Below, piece after piece: positions 33,702 through 42,708 of a stretch of 64,000 nt of DNA (position 1 is the first letter of the stretch; the number at the start of each line of letters is the position of its first letter). Under the pieces are notes generated by a model that worked only from the letters and a program-made list of their open reading frames with translations, was not told the DNA's origin and did not search any database. The translations under genes were made by a program, and so were the position numbers. The stretch is from positions 36,805 to 100,804 of the forward strand of contig CAYHQQ010000007.1 in the NCBI GenBank assembly GCA_964358855.1, in the 5' to 3' direction. Source of the stretch: UBA2396 sp038042175 (GTDB lineage Bacteria > Planctomycetota > Phycisphaerae > Phycisphaerales > UBA1924).

Positions 33702-34346
33702 TCAGCGACGACGACGGAGGCTCACCACCCCGCCCAGGCCCAGGAGAGCCATCGAGCCGGGCGTGGGGACCATGCCCACGCTGAAGCCGTGCCAGTACTC
33801 GCCTGTGGGAACGACGAAGCTGATCGAGGTGAAGCTGCCCTGGAACTGGATCACGCCGTGCCCTTCCTCGCCGCGGAGAATGTTCGAGGCCGGCTGCACG
33901 AGCGTGCCGTTGCCCCAGTACCCCTGGCCCACGCTCAGGATGCTGAAGCTCGCGTCAAAGACGTAGTCCACGGGCAGGCCTCCCTGGCCCATGCTGACGA
34001 TCGCCATGATCGGGTCGGTGATCGCCTGCGAGAACGTGATCGTGTTGACGGTCTGGTTGCCGCCGGTGATGGCGATGATGTCGGCGTTGGCGGGCGCGTT
34101 GGGGACCGTCGCGCTCAGGTACGCGGCATCGGGCTGCCAGTAGTTGGTGCCCGCCCCGTTGGTCTGGGCAAAGAGCACCTCGCCCGTGTAGCGAACAAAG
34201 ACGCCGCCCATATTCCCCGAAGCAGAGCCCGCGGCGCCGGCGTTCGCGTCGGTCCAGTTGGTCCACGAAACCTGCGCCGACGCACCCGACACGAACCCCG
34301 CGGCCAAAGTCACACCAGCGGCGATCGTCTTGATATTGCTCATCAT
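33702..34346 (-). CDS. PEP-CTERM-type exported protein
   Basis: 214 residues from ATG 34346 with GGAGG nine bases upstream. Signal peptide (IKTIAAGVTLAAGFVSGASA), a beta-rich domain of unknown type, and the sorting tail VPTPGSMALLGLGGVVSLRR with a final Arg cluster, the planctomycete variant of PEP-CTERM. Such tails are removed by exosortase-like enzymes on export and surface delivery. No exosortase gene is in the window. Confidence 0.85.
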   Translation of the reverse strand: MMSNIKTIAAGVTLAAGFVSGASAQVSWTNWTDANAGAAGSASGNMGGVFVRYTGEVLFAQTNGAGTNYWQPDAAYLSATVPNAPANADIIAITGGNQTVNTITFSQAITDPIMAIVSMGQGGLPVDYVFDASFSILSVGQGYWGNGTLVQPASNILRGEEGHGVIQFQGSFTSISFVVPTGEYWHGFSVGMVPTPGSMALLGLGGVVSLRRRR

Positions 34347-34613
34347 GCTCTCGTTCCTCCTGCCCTCACGGTACCTCACGGGGGAAATTCGACCACCCAA
34401 TCAGCCCGAGGCCGTCCGGGGGAGTCGCGTCTTGACGGGACAGTCGGGCAGGGGAGTCCCAATACATCGAGTGCGGTTGCCCCATGGCGTTCCTATCGGG
34501 CTGGCGATCAGGCAAGACCGAGAACTGCAAGTGCCCAGCGAAGCCTGGGTCATCGCCCGCGGATTGGGACGCTGCGAGAACTCCTGGTGAGGTGCCGCAA
34601 AGGGCGGGGCAGC

Positions 34614-35153
34614 TCACTTCGGCTGGTAACTGAATTTTTGACCGCCCACCGACGCCTCGAACATCAGGCCCGCCTCGTCCATCGTGAACACCGCCACGCC
34701 GTTGGAGTACTTCACGTTGGTGCCGGCCCCCGCCTTGAGCGCCACCGCGGTCGCCTGCGCGTCGAACGAGAAGTTGCCGGACTTGAAGCGGTTGAGGGCC
34801 TCGGTCGTCGAGAAGCAGATGATCTCCGTGTAAGACTGACCGCCGAGCTGGAGGCCGATCGTGGCCTGCGTCAGGTCGCAGTACCCGACGAACGTGCCGC
34901 TCTCGTACAGCACGCCCTTTCCGTAGGCCCCGCCGACACCCACCGCGCCCTTGCCCACCGTCGGGAAGACCGCGTATCCCTTGGCATCGCGGAGGACGGG
35001 AGAAAGCGTCGGGTCGTTGCGCTCGGCCTTGGCCAGCGCCGCGGCCGCTTCATCTCGCTTGTCGGCTTTGCCTCCCTCCGTCTTGGGAGCTGTCGAGCAG
35101 GCGGCGAGTGTGAGAGCGAAGACGAGGGTTGCAGTCGCGAGAATTCGATTCAT
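34614..35153 (-). CDS. SYLF/YSC84-domain lipoprotein
   Basis: 179 residues from ATG 35153. Lipoprotein signal with lipobox LAAC. The SYLF (Ysc84) domain is seen in DAKGYAVFPTVGKGAVGVGG, GKGVLYESGTFVGYCDLTQA, TIGLQLGGQSYTEIICFST and LEASVGG-like end. The fold binds phosphoinositides in eukaryotes and lipids in general. In the bacterial envelope its role is unknown. Confidence 0.88.
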   Translation of the reverse strand: MNRILATATLVFALTLAACSTAPKTEGGKADKRDEAAAALAKAERNDPTLSPVLRDAKGYAVFPTVGKGAVGVGGAYGKGVLYESGTFVGYCDLTQATIGLQLGGQSYTEIICFSTTEALNRFKSGNFSFDAQATAVALKAGAGTNVKYSNGVAVFTMDEAGLMFEASVGGQKFSYQPK

Positions 35154-35419
35154 GGCGTGTCCTTTCAGGGCGTGCTCCGGAGTCGCCCACAGGGCGCGTT
35201 CCAAAGTCGGGTGGAACCATGCAACCGCGTGAAGTCCCGGTTGCTCTTTGGGTTAATCGTTATGTCAACACTCCAACCTGCCCACGCGAAAGTTTCCCCG
35301 ATCGCCGCGCGGCGTTCATGCTGAGGCGAAGCCCTCGCGATTGGCAAATGCATCAGCCGCCGCCTTGCACTCTGCGACTTCCATGCACGCTGGTCGGTCG
35401 ACAGGGCGACCCTGGAATC

Positions 35420-37522
35420 TCAGACCTTGGCGCCGGGCTTGAGCTCGAGTGAACCATCGCTCATACTCGCACGCCAGCGAACAAAGCCCTCGATCGCCTG
35501 GTATTCCGGCAGGCCCAGACGGTCGAAGACTTCGGCCGTGCCTCGGTTGCGGTCCTCGGCACGCTGCCAGAACTCCCGGCTGTCATTGGGGCCAGGGAAC
35601 AGTGCCTGGTCCTTCTGGCTCTCGTGCTTGAAGATCGCGAAGCGCTTGCGCATCACCTCGTCGGGGCTGAGCGGGACCGCCATCTCGATCTCGTCGGCCC
35701 CCCACTCCTGCCACGCCCCGCGGTAGAGCCACACCGTGCAGTCCTTCATCCACGGACGATCCGACAGCTTGTGGATCGCCGTGGTGATCGCCGCGAGACA
35801 GACCCGGTGCGTGCCGTGCGGGTCGGTGAGATCTCCCGCGGCGTAGATCTGGTGGGGCTTGACCTGCTCGAGCAGTTCCATCGTGATACGCACGTCCTCG
35901 TCGCTCAGCGGCTTCTTCTTGACCCGCCCCGTTTCATAGAACGGGAGATCAAGGAAGTGGATGTTGGACGGCTTCACACCGCTGTACCGCGCGCCAGCCC
36001 GGGCCTCGGTGCGCCGGATGAGGCCCTTGATCTTCTGGAGTTCGGGCGTGTCGACCTGGCCGGGCTGCTTGCCGGTAATAAACGACTCGACCTTGCGCTC
36101 CAGCGCCTCGGCCGCGGCACGCCCGAGCTCGGGGAACGCCCGCGCGTACTCGGCGACAAAGTCGGTGTGACGAAGCGCCGCCTCGTCCCACACCGCGATA
36201 TTGCCGCTCGTCTGGTAGGCGACATGCACCTCGTGCCCGTGCTCGCACAGCCGGATGAACGTGCCGCCCATGCTGATCACGTCATCGTCGGGGTGCGGGC
36301 TGAAGACCACCACACGCTTGGGATACTCGGTTGCGTCGCTCTGGGTCCGGTAGGCCTTGCCCTCGGCCTGCGCCGCGGGCCCCGCACCGACTCCGCGCCA
36401 CACTGCGGCACCCGGGCCCTCGATCCGCACCGCATCAGCCGGGGCGGCCTGCGTGGTCGCACCCGTGGGCGGCCTTCCACCCGGCCAGCCGGTGATGGTG
36501 GTCTGCAGCGCTCGGAAAACCTCGATGTTGATGTCGTACGCGCCGCGATGCAGGCCACGGGTCGCCAGAAGCTCCTGGAGCCCGTGCTCGTTGTAATCCT
36601 CGTCGGTCAGCTTGAGGATCGGCTTCTTGACGGCCAAGGCCAGCCAGGTGACGGCCTTCTTGGTGGTCCGCAGATCCCAGGTCATGCCAAACGACGCGAG
36701 CGTCCCAAGCATCCAAGGGGTCTTGAACCGCGTCAGCTCCGCGCTGCTCGCCGGGTCGAGGATGAACGTGCAATTGCGGTGCTGCTGGAGATAGCTGGCC
36801 GAAACGCCGGTGGTCACCTCGCCCTGCACCGCCCGCTTGATGATCCCCGCCTTGTGCTCGCCGTACGCCATGAGCACGATCCGCTTGGCGTCCAAAATCG
36901 TCCCCACGCCCATCGTGATCGCGGTCCGCGGGACGTTCCACTCGCCAAAGAAGTCGCTGGCGGCGTCCATCCGCGTGACCCGATCGAGCGTGATCAGTCG
37001 GGTACGGCTGTCCTTGGGCGAGCCGGGCTCGTTGAACCCGATGTGCCCTGTGCGCCCCACGCCCAGAATCTGGATGTCGATGCCGCCGGCCGCCTTGATT
37101 CGTCGCTCGTAGTCCTCACAGAACTTGCCGACGTCGGCGCGTGCAATCGTGCCATCGGGCACGTTGGTGTTCGCCGGGTTCATATCGACGTGGTCGAAGA
37201 GATACTCGCGCATGAACCGCCGGTAGCTCTGGAAGCTGTCGGGCGACATCGGGTAGTACTCGTCGAGATTGAACGTGACCACGTTCTTGAAACTCAGACC
37301 CTCTTGAGTGTGCAGACGAACGAGTTCGTCGTAGACCGCTTGGGGCGTGCTGCCGGTCGCGAGCCCCAGCACCGCCTGCTTTCCCTGGGCCGCTCGCTCG
37401 CGGATGATGCCCGCGATCTCGCCGGCGACGGTGCGGCTGGCGAGGCTGCTGGACGCAAAGACCGTGACGGGGATCCGCTCTTGCGTGGAACGGTCGGCGG
37501 CGGGCGCTTCGTGCTGCGACAT
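35420..37522 (-). CDS. nagB: Glucosamine-6-phosphate deaminase fused to PIG-L/LmbE deacetylase domain
   Basis: 700 residues from ATG 37522 (GGAG at good spacing). Residues about 15-290 are NagB: AVLGLATGSTPQAVYDELVR, VVTFNLDEYYPM with the catalytic Asp and GVGRTGHIGFNEPGSPKDSR; it converts GlcN-6-P to fructose-6-P and ammonia. Residues about 410-700 are a PIG-L/LmbE domain with zinc motif HPDDD (usual HPDDE) in VVVFSPHPDDDVISMGGTFI and DLTDPHGTHRVCLAAI. PIG-L enzymes deacetylate N-acetylglucosamine groups. The pair could deacetylate and deaminate amino sugars in one chain; such fusions are known in Bacteroidetes and Planctomycetes. Confidence 0.92.
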   Translation of the reverse strand: MSQHEAPAADRSTQERIPVTVFASSSLASRTVAGEIAGIIRERAAQGKQAVLGLATGSTPQAVYDELVRLHTQEGLSFKNVVTFNLDEYYPMSPDSFQSYRRFMREYLFDHVDMNPANTNVPDGTIARADVGKFCEDYERRIKAAGGIDIQILGVGRTGHIGFNEPGSPKDSRTRLITLDRVTRMDAASDFFGEWNVPRTAITMGVGTILDAKRIVLMAYGEHKAGIIKRAVQGEVTTGVSASYLQQHRNCTFILDPASSAELTRFKTPWMLGTLASFGMTWDLRTTKKAVTWLALAVKKPILKLTDEDYNEHGLQELLATRGLHRGAYDINIEVFRALQTTITGWPGGRPPTGATTQAAPADAVRIEGPGAAVWRGVGAGPAAQAEGKAYRTQSDATEYPKRVVVFSPHPDDDVISMGGTFIRLCEHGHEVHVAYQTSGNIAVWDEAALRHTDFVAEYARAFPELGRAAAEALERKVESFITGKQPGQVDTPELQKIKGLIRRTEARAGARYSGVKPSNIHFLDLPFYETGRVKKKPLSDEDVRITMELLEQVKPHQIYAAGDLTDPHGTHRVCLAAITTAIHKLSDRPWMKDCTVWLYRGAWQEWGADEIEMAVPLSPDEVMRKRFAIFKHESQKDQALFPGPNDSREFWQRAEDRNRGTAEVFDRLGLPEYQAIEGFVRWRASMSDGSLELKPGAKV

Positions 37523-37636
37523 CAACAGGCTCCGTGTGCACGCGCGCAGGCGTGCGACCGACAATAGGCTTTGCACCACCCAATGAAAGTCCAGGCGCGC
37601 GACGCACCCCCGGCTCTACGCTCCGATTGCGTGCTC

Positions 37637-38062
37637 TTAAATGCCCGTCTTGGCCTTGCGGGTAAACGCGACCTTCGCCGAGGCCGCATCCACCGCCTTG
37701 CGGGCGTCGGCAGCGCTCGTGCCCGCCTTGGGGCTCTTGGCCGCCGTCAATTCCGCCTCCGCACCCGCGAGGGTCAGCGTCTCGGCGGCCGCGGCCCGCT
37801 CGGCGAGAATCAGCAGCTCGGTGTCGCCCATCTTGGCCACGCCCCCCTCAACGAAGAACGAACGGCTGCCGCCCGGTCCCTTCGCCGAGTCGGCGATGTC
37901 CAGGCGAAGTTCTCCGTTTCCAAGGGCCGCCACGATCGGCGCACGCCCGGGCAGAAAGCCCATGGACCCATCCCACACCGGCAATTGGACATACCGCACC
38001 TCCTCGTCGACGAGGCTGGCGGTCGGGGTCACGAGTTTGCATCGAAAGGGCTTGAGGGCCAA
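37637..38062 (-). CDS. atpC: F1F0 ATP synthase epsilon subunit
   Basis: 141 residues from TTG 38062, with AGGAGA upstream. It starts LALKPFRCKLVTPTASLVDE, has the VQLPVWDGSMGFLPGRAPIV segment and GELRLDI beta-sandwich, and a C-terminal helical pair (LAERAAAAETLTLAGAEAEL). The epsilon subunit joins F1 to the rotor and can inhibit hydrolysis. No other atp gene is near: the upstream gene is divergent and the downstream one is nagB. Confidence 0.87.
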   Translation of the reverse strand: MALKPFRCKLVTPTASLVDEEVRYVQLPVWDGSMGFLPGRAPIVAALGNGELRLDIADSAKGPGGSRSFFVEGGVAKMGDTELLILAERAAAAETLTLAGAEAELTAAKSPKAGTSAADARKAVDAASAKVAFTRKAKTGI

Positions 38063-38165
38063 GCGGAATCTCCTGTCAGGAATTGGGGGCAATACTAGGC
38101 GGCCTCCGACGCCCGATGGTACTGTGGGTGAGCTTCGAGCCCCGGGCCACCCACTCGCCAAACCC

Positions 38166-39143
38166 ATGCCACGCCCCAAGTTTGCCACATCTACGGCCCT
38201 GCTCATCCTCGCCGCCTCGGCCGTCGCGACCGGGGCCGCCCGGCTGGCGATCGGTCCTGGCGGATGGGCATTCCCCGATTCGATGGATATCTGGAATATC
38301 CGGGGGCCTCGGGTGGCCGCGGGCGCTCTGGTGGGCGTGGCTCTGGGCGTTGCGGGAGTGCTGATGCAGTGCCTGCTGCGCAACCCCCTGGCCTCGCCGG
38401 ACCTGATGGGAGTGGCGTCGGGAGCCTCGCTGGCGGTGATGCTGGCGACGCTTGCGACCGGCGCGTCGATCGCGAGCCTCTCGACCGGCGGCTGGGCGCT
38501 CGCCGGATCGCTCCTGACACTGATCGCCGTTTACGTGCTGGGCCAGCGCCGCGGGCGCGTGGACCATGTTCGACTTGCTCTGGTGGGCGTGTCGGTCGCC
38601 TTCTTCCTGGGTTCGCTCGCGATGCTCGTGCAGCACCTGCTCGCCGACCGCGGGCTCTCGGCGATGCGCTGGCTCATGGGGTCGCTCAGCGACGACGCGA
38701 CCTTTGGAGACCTTGGCGTTGCGGCGGGATGTGTCGGTCTGTGTGTCGCCCTCGCGCGATGGCTTGGACCCTGGATGGACGCGTCATCGATGAGCGACGA
38801 CGAAGCAACCTCCGTGGGCGTCTCGCTGCCCAGGCTTCGCTTCGCGCTCTTCGTCACGTCGGGCACGCTCTCGGCAATCTCCGTGGTGCTCGCGGGGCCC
38901 CTGGGCTTTGTAGGCCTGGCCGCCCCGCACATCGCCCGCTGGCTCCTGGGCCCGCGCCATCGCACCCTGGTCATCGGGGCCGCCCTGGCCGGCGTGACCA
39001 TCGTGCTGGGAGCGGACCTGATCGTTCGCCTCCTGGATCTTCGATCCGGACGCCTTCCGCTTGGAGTCGTCACGAGCATTCTGGGCGCGCCCGTGCTGGT
39101 GTGGATGCTTCGCGCACGCCCCGGCCCCGATGCAGCGCCGTAA
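38166..39143 (+). CDS. FecCD-family iron-siderophore ABC transporter permease
   Basis: 325 residues from ATG 38166. Nine to ten transmembrane helices typical of FecCD/BtuC, with RGPRVAAGALVGVALGVAGV, MQCLLRNPLASPDLMGVASG, the G-rich LAGPLGFVGLAAPHIARWLL coupling-helix region and GADLIVRLLDLRSGRLPLGV. It would carry iron chelates or cobalamin with an ATPase; the likely partner is at 30958-31716. No binding protein is seen. Confidence 0.92.
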   Translation: MPRPKFATSTALLILAASAVATGAARLAIGPGGWAFPDSMDIWNIRGPRVAAGALVGVALGVAGVLMQCLLRNPLASPDLMGVASGASLAVMLATLATGASIASLSTGGWALAGSLLTLIAVYVLGQRRGRVDHVRLALVGVSVAFFLGSLAMLVQHLLADRGLSAMRWLMGSLSDDATFGDLGVAAGCVGLCVALARWLGPWMDASSMSDDEATSVGVSLPRLRFALFVTSGTLSAISVVLAGPLGFVGLAAPHIARWLLGPRHRTLVIGAALAGVTIVLGADLIVRLLDLRSGRLPLGVVTSILGAPVLVWMLRARPGPDAAP

Positions 39144-39156
39144 GCGACCGCGCTCG

Positions 39157-39762
39157 TCAGTTCGATCCCGTCAAAGCCTTGAGCACCTCGTCGGCCGGCG
39201 GCTGCAGGTCCGCCCTGGATCGAAGGCGCTGGATCGCCTCGTTCTGCCTGCCGACGCGCGCCCAGATCCACGCGACCAGACCATCGTGGTCGGGGCGCCT
39301 CGACCAGTAGTACTCGTTCTGCCACCGCTTGCCGCCCGCGAGCACGAGCGAGTCGGCCTCGGCGAGGCGCCCGTTCGCGTGTGCCTCCTCCGCCGCGTTG
39401 AACGCCAGCCCGCCCACCCGCTGCCAGAAGAGCTCAAACTCCGCCGCCTGGGCGAGAGTCCCCTCGACGATCGCGATGGCATCGAGCACCGTCCCGGCAA
39501 AGGCGGTCGCCGCGGCGCTCCTGGCCCCGTCCGACGGCGTCTTCTTGGCCTCCTCCACCATGTCGAAGGCCATGGTCAGAGCCGCATCGGGCGAGATCTT
39601 GTCGGCGCTCATGAACTGGGCCATCTGCGTCGCCGTCGCCGCACGCCCCGCGGTCGGCGAGGCCGCACGCGCCGCGAGGGCGGCGAGCCGTGACTGCTCG
39701 CTTTCGCAACCGCCCGTGAGCGATGCGGCCACGATGGTGAGGATGAGCAGCGTGCAACGCAT
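39157..39762 (-). CDS. Lipoprotein of unknown function
   Basis: 201 residues; lipobox LTGGC at about residue 19. Mostly alpha-helical, Ala-rich (AASPTAGRAATATQMAQFM, AFDMVEEAKKTPSDGARS), ending with WARVGRQNEAIQRLRSRADL. The repeated helical pattern may be tetratricopeptide-like, but no clear repeats are seen. It ends 13 bases beyond the converging FecCD gene. Confidence 0.7.
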   Translation of the reverse strand: MRCTLLILTIVAASLTGGCESEQSRLAALAARAASPTAGRAATATQMAQFMSADKISPDAALTMAFDMVEEAKKTPSDGARSAAATAFAGTVLDAIAIVEGTLAQAAEFELFWQRVGGLAFNAAEEAHANGRLAEADSLVLAGGKRWQNEYYWSRRPDHDGLVAWIWARVGRQNEAIQRLRSRADLQPPADEVLKALTGSN

Positions 39763-39806
39763 CCGATGACTCTACCGGAAGACGTCACTTCGTGTTGCAG
39801 ACCGGA

Positions 39807-41354
39807 TCAGGAGGATTTCATGCCGATGTCGCGCCGGACCTGCATGCCGGGGAACTTGATCTTGGAAACCGCCTCGTAGGCACGCTCGCGGGCGAGTTTA
39901 ACGCCGTCGCCCAAGGCGGTGACCCCCAGCACGCGTCCGCCGGCGGTGACGATCTGGCTGTCGAGGTCGCGTTTGGTGCCGGCGTGATAGACCGTCACGC
40001 CCGCGACCTTCATCGCGGCGTCGATCCCCTCGATGACGACCCCGGACTTGGGCTTGTCGGGATATCCCTCGGCCGCAACGACCACGCAGCACGAGGCCCG
40101 CTCCTCCCACTCAACCTCGATCTGGTCGAGCTCGCCCTTGCACGTGGCAAGCATCAGCTCGATGAGGTCGGTCTTGAGGCGAGTCATAAGCGTCTGGCAC
40201 TCAGGGTCGCCGAAGCGGCAGTTGAATTCGAGCACCTTAGGGCCCGCCGGCGTGAGCATGAGCCCCGCAAACAGCACGCCCTTGTAGTCGATCCCCTCGC
40301 GCTTGAGCGCATCGACCGTCGGAACCAGGATCTCGCTCTCGATGATCGCCATCGACTTCTCGTCGATGATGCTGCTGGGGCAGACCGCTCCCATGCCGCC
40401 GGTGTTGGGGCCCTCGTCGTTGTCCTTGAGGCGTTTGTGGTCCTGACAAGGGGGCAGGACCAGAATGTTGCGCCCGTCAGTGATGGCGAGCACGCTGACC
40501 TCGGGGCCTTCAAGCTTCTCTTCGATCAGGCACTGACGCCCGGCATCGCCGAAGATCTTGCGGACCATGATGTCGTCGATCGCATCCATCGCCTCGGCGA
40601 TCGAGGAGGGCACAACGACACCCTTGCCGCGGGCGAGGCCCGAGGCCTTGATCACCGGCAGATCGGCGCGTTTGGCCTGCCACGCGCGAGCAACCGACTG
40701 TGCATCAGCGAGCAGCGCCGCCGCCTCGCCGGTGACTGTCCTGGAAAGGCCCGTATCGCGGACGATCGTGATGTCCGCGTTGGTGATCCCCTGCTTGGCC
40801 AGCGACGCGACCCCGATCCGCACCAGCGCATCAATCGCCTGCCGCCGTCGCGCGGGCTCGCGGATCGCCCCGGCCTTGAGGAACAGCATGGAGATCACAT
40901 CGTCGTCGTGCACACGGCTCTCAACGAACTGCCGGGCCGCCTCCGGATCGGTGAAAACGCGCCCGTCCGCCGTCGGCACGCTCGCCGCACGCAGCAACTG
41001 CTTGGCCCAAGCCTTGTCGGCCTCGATCTGAGCCCCGTCCTTGGTTGGCCCAAAGACGTACCGACCAGGCGCCGCGAGCTTGTCGGCGTACCCCTCGGCC
41101 AACGGCTCCTCGGGCCCAATGACCACCAGCCCGATCTGCTTCTTCTCGCAGAACTGAACGAGACGATAGATCTCGCGAATGTGCACAGGGACATCGACGG
41201 GGCGGCCAAGCCTCGAGAGCCCGGGGTTCTCCGGGTGCGTGACCCAGAGCTCGCCCAGGCGTTTGGACTGGTGCAGCTTGACGGCGATCGCGTGCTCGCG
41301 CCCGCCGCCGCCGATGAGAAGGACATTCACTTTTTCGGTGCCAAGGTCTGCCAT
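39807..41354 (-). CDS. purD: Phosphoribosylamine-glycine ligase
   Basis: 515 residues from ATG 41354; most PurD have about 425. Purine-biosynthesis step 2, joining glycine to phosphoribosylamine with ATP. Motifs: NVLLIGGGGREHAIAVKLHQ, GLVVIGPEEPLAEGYADKLA, IKASGLARGKGVVV, EEKLEGPEVSVLAITDG, QDHKRLKDNDEGPNTGGMGA and FNCRFGDPECQTLM. About 70 extra residues (HDDDVISMLFLKAGAIREP to AWQAKRADL) lie in the ATP-grasp A subdomain and keep the frame. The added segment looks helical and may be a lineage feature. Confidence 0.96.
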   Translation of the reverse strand: MADLGTEKVNVLLIGGGGREHAIAVKLHQSKRLGELWVTHPENPGLSRLGRPVDVPVHIREIYRLVQFCEKKQIGLVVIGPEEPLAEGYADKLAAPGRYVFGPTKDGAQIEADKAWAKQLLRAASVPTADGRVFTDPEAARQFVESRVHDDDVISMLFLKAGAIREPARRRQAIDALVRIGVASLAKQGITNADITIVRDTGLSRTVTGEAAALLADAQSVARAWQAKRADLPVIKASGLARGKGVVVPSSIAEAMDAIDDIMVRKIFGDAGRQCLIEEKLEGPEVSVLAITDGRNILVLPPCQDHKRLKDNDEGPNTGGMGAVCPSSIIDEKSMAIIESEILVPTVDALKREGIDYKGVLFAGLMLTPAGPKVLEFNCRFGDPECQTLMTRLKTDLIELMLATCKGELDQIEVEWEERASCCVVVAAEGYPDKPKSGVVIEGIDAAMKVAGVTVYHAGTKRDLDSQIVTAGGRVLGVTALGDGVKLARERAYEAVSKIKFPGMQVRRDIGMKSS

Positions 41355-41460
41355 CGGGGCCAGTGTAGGACTTGAGCAGGGGAACCCACTAGGCTGAGCA
41401 CGATTCACGGTGCAAACCGCTGAAAGTGGCGTGAGAACGGAGCGCGAACGCGGCTGGAGG

Positions 41461-41489
41461 TTGACGTTTTGGGCGAACCGCCCTACAAC
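41461..41489 (+). promoter_or_regulatory. Promoter of initiator tRNA gene
   Basis: TTGACG (41461-41466), 17-bp spacer, TACAAC (41484-41489), about 11 bases before the tRNA. Confidence 0.75.
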
Positions 41490-41500
41490 TCCGCATAGAT

Positions 41501-41576
<76 letters not shown>

Positions 41577-41579
41577 GCC

Positions 41580-41605
41580 GGGCCGGTTGCGAAAGCGACC
41601 GGCCC
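41580..41605 (+). terminator. Terminator after tRNA-fMet (island-borne)
   Basis: Stem 41580-41590 with 41595-41605 (one wobble pair), GAAA tetraloop, then TTTGGTTTT. It lies inside the island, directly after the left repeat. Confidence 0.8.
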
Positions 41606-41839
41606 TTTGGTTTTCAGGGAACGCCGCCGAGAGACCTCGGCGGCGTTTTCGCGTTTTGGCCCACGTTCCGAAGGGTTCGCCAACCCGTCCGCCCATTGGA
41701 CGAGTCTCTGCCGCGCGGCGCGTCCATAACCGGCTCTGGCCCACTTGGGCCTCACGGGCGCGATTTTGGCCCAAAGTCTCTCCGCGTCTCTCGTCGCCGG
41801 GTGCCCGGGTTATATGGGGTTCGTGCTCGCGAAGGCGGA

Positions 41840-42172
41840 ATGGATGCGGTTGCAACCGTGATCCGCTGGCTATCGCGCCACGCGGCGCGCGACTTTTGCA
41901 TAAAGGCATGCGGTGATGCGGCTGTGATCGTCGCGGCCATTCTCTCCGGCACGGAGCTCACCGTGATCTCAAACACCCGGCCCGAGTCCATGACGCCTGC
42001 GGAGCGCGACGCGGAAGTGGCGAGCATCTTCGCCCGCGGCCTTGCGCGGGCCATCCATGCGGAACGTTCGCGTTCCACCCGGGAGGCGAGCGACCTGGCG
42101 AAATCTGACGCCGATCGACTTGAACTTCCGCAGCATGCGGACCTCAGTGTCTCCGCACGGCCCCGGGGTTAG
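41840..42172 (+). CDS. Hypothetical protein
   Basis: 110 residues from ATG 41840 with AAGGCGGA upstream. It is Ala-rich with one possible helical segment (AVIVAAILSGTELTVISNT) and charged tail (RAIHAERSRSTREASDLAKS). It precedes the DUF2924 gene by 29 bases on the same strand. Not recognised; may be a small partner of the recombinase module. Confidence 0.5.
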   Translation: MDAVATVIRWLSRHAARDFCIKACGDAAVIVAAILSGTELTVISNTRPESMTPAERDAEVASIFARGLARAIHAERSRSTREASDLAKSDADRLELPQHADLSVSARPRG

Positions 42173-42201
42173 GGCTCCGGACCATGCGAAGAGGAACCCC
42201 C

Positions 42202-42708
42202 ATGCCCGATGCGATTGAACGACAACTCGGCGAGCTTCAGCGGATGACCACCAGCGACTTGGTGGACCGCTACGAGGAACTCCACGGTCACGCCTGCCGC
42301 ACGCGCCACCGCGCCTATCTGATCCGCAAGATCGCGTGGCGCATCCAGGCCAACGCGGAGGGCGACCTGAGCGAGCGAGCCAAGCGGCGGGCGGCGGAAC
42401 TCGCCGACGACGCCGAGATCCGGACGATGGCTCCCCGCTCGTACACCTCCCCGCCGCAGCCCGGCGAGATCCGCACCTGCGTGCGGTCGCTCGACCCGCG
42501 CGACCGGCGCGATCCCCGGCTGCCGCCGCCCGGCTCCGCGATCGTCCGCCAGTACAAGGGGCGGACGATCCGGGTGATGGTGCTCGCGGACGGTGAAGGC
42601 TTCGAGTTCGACGGCGAGCGGTACGGCACGCTCTCGGTGATCGCCAAGAAGGTGACGGGCCAGCACATCAACGGGTACCGCTTCTTCGGATTGCGGGGTG
42701 GGCGATGA
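42202..42708 (+). CDS. DUF2924 family protein
   Basis: 168 residues from ATG 42202 (GAGGA seven bases upstream). DUF2924 features: AIERQLGELQRMTTSDLVDR, YEELHGHACRTRHRAYLIRK, IAWRIQANAEGDLSERAKRR, and a beta-rich end RQYKGRTIRVMVLADGEGFE and YGTLSVIAKKVTGQHINGYR. The family is nearly always found just before a site-specific recombinase and likely assists it. The stop overlaps the recombinase ATG (ATGA). Confidence 0.87.
   Translation: MPDAIERQLGELQRMTTSDLVDRYEELHGHACRTRHRAYLIRKIAWRIQANAEGDLSERAKRRAAELADDAEIRTMAPRSYTSPPQPGEIRTCVRSLDPRDRRDPRLPPPGSAIVRQYKGRTIRVMVLADGEGFEFDGERYGTLSVIAKKVTGQHINGYRFFGLRGGR

Noticed and set aside
42336..42596. Alternative ORF inside the DUF2924 gene
   Set aside because: Shadow in another frame.
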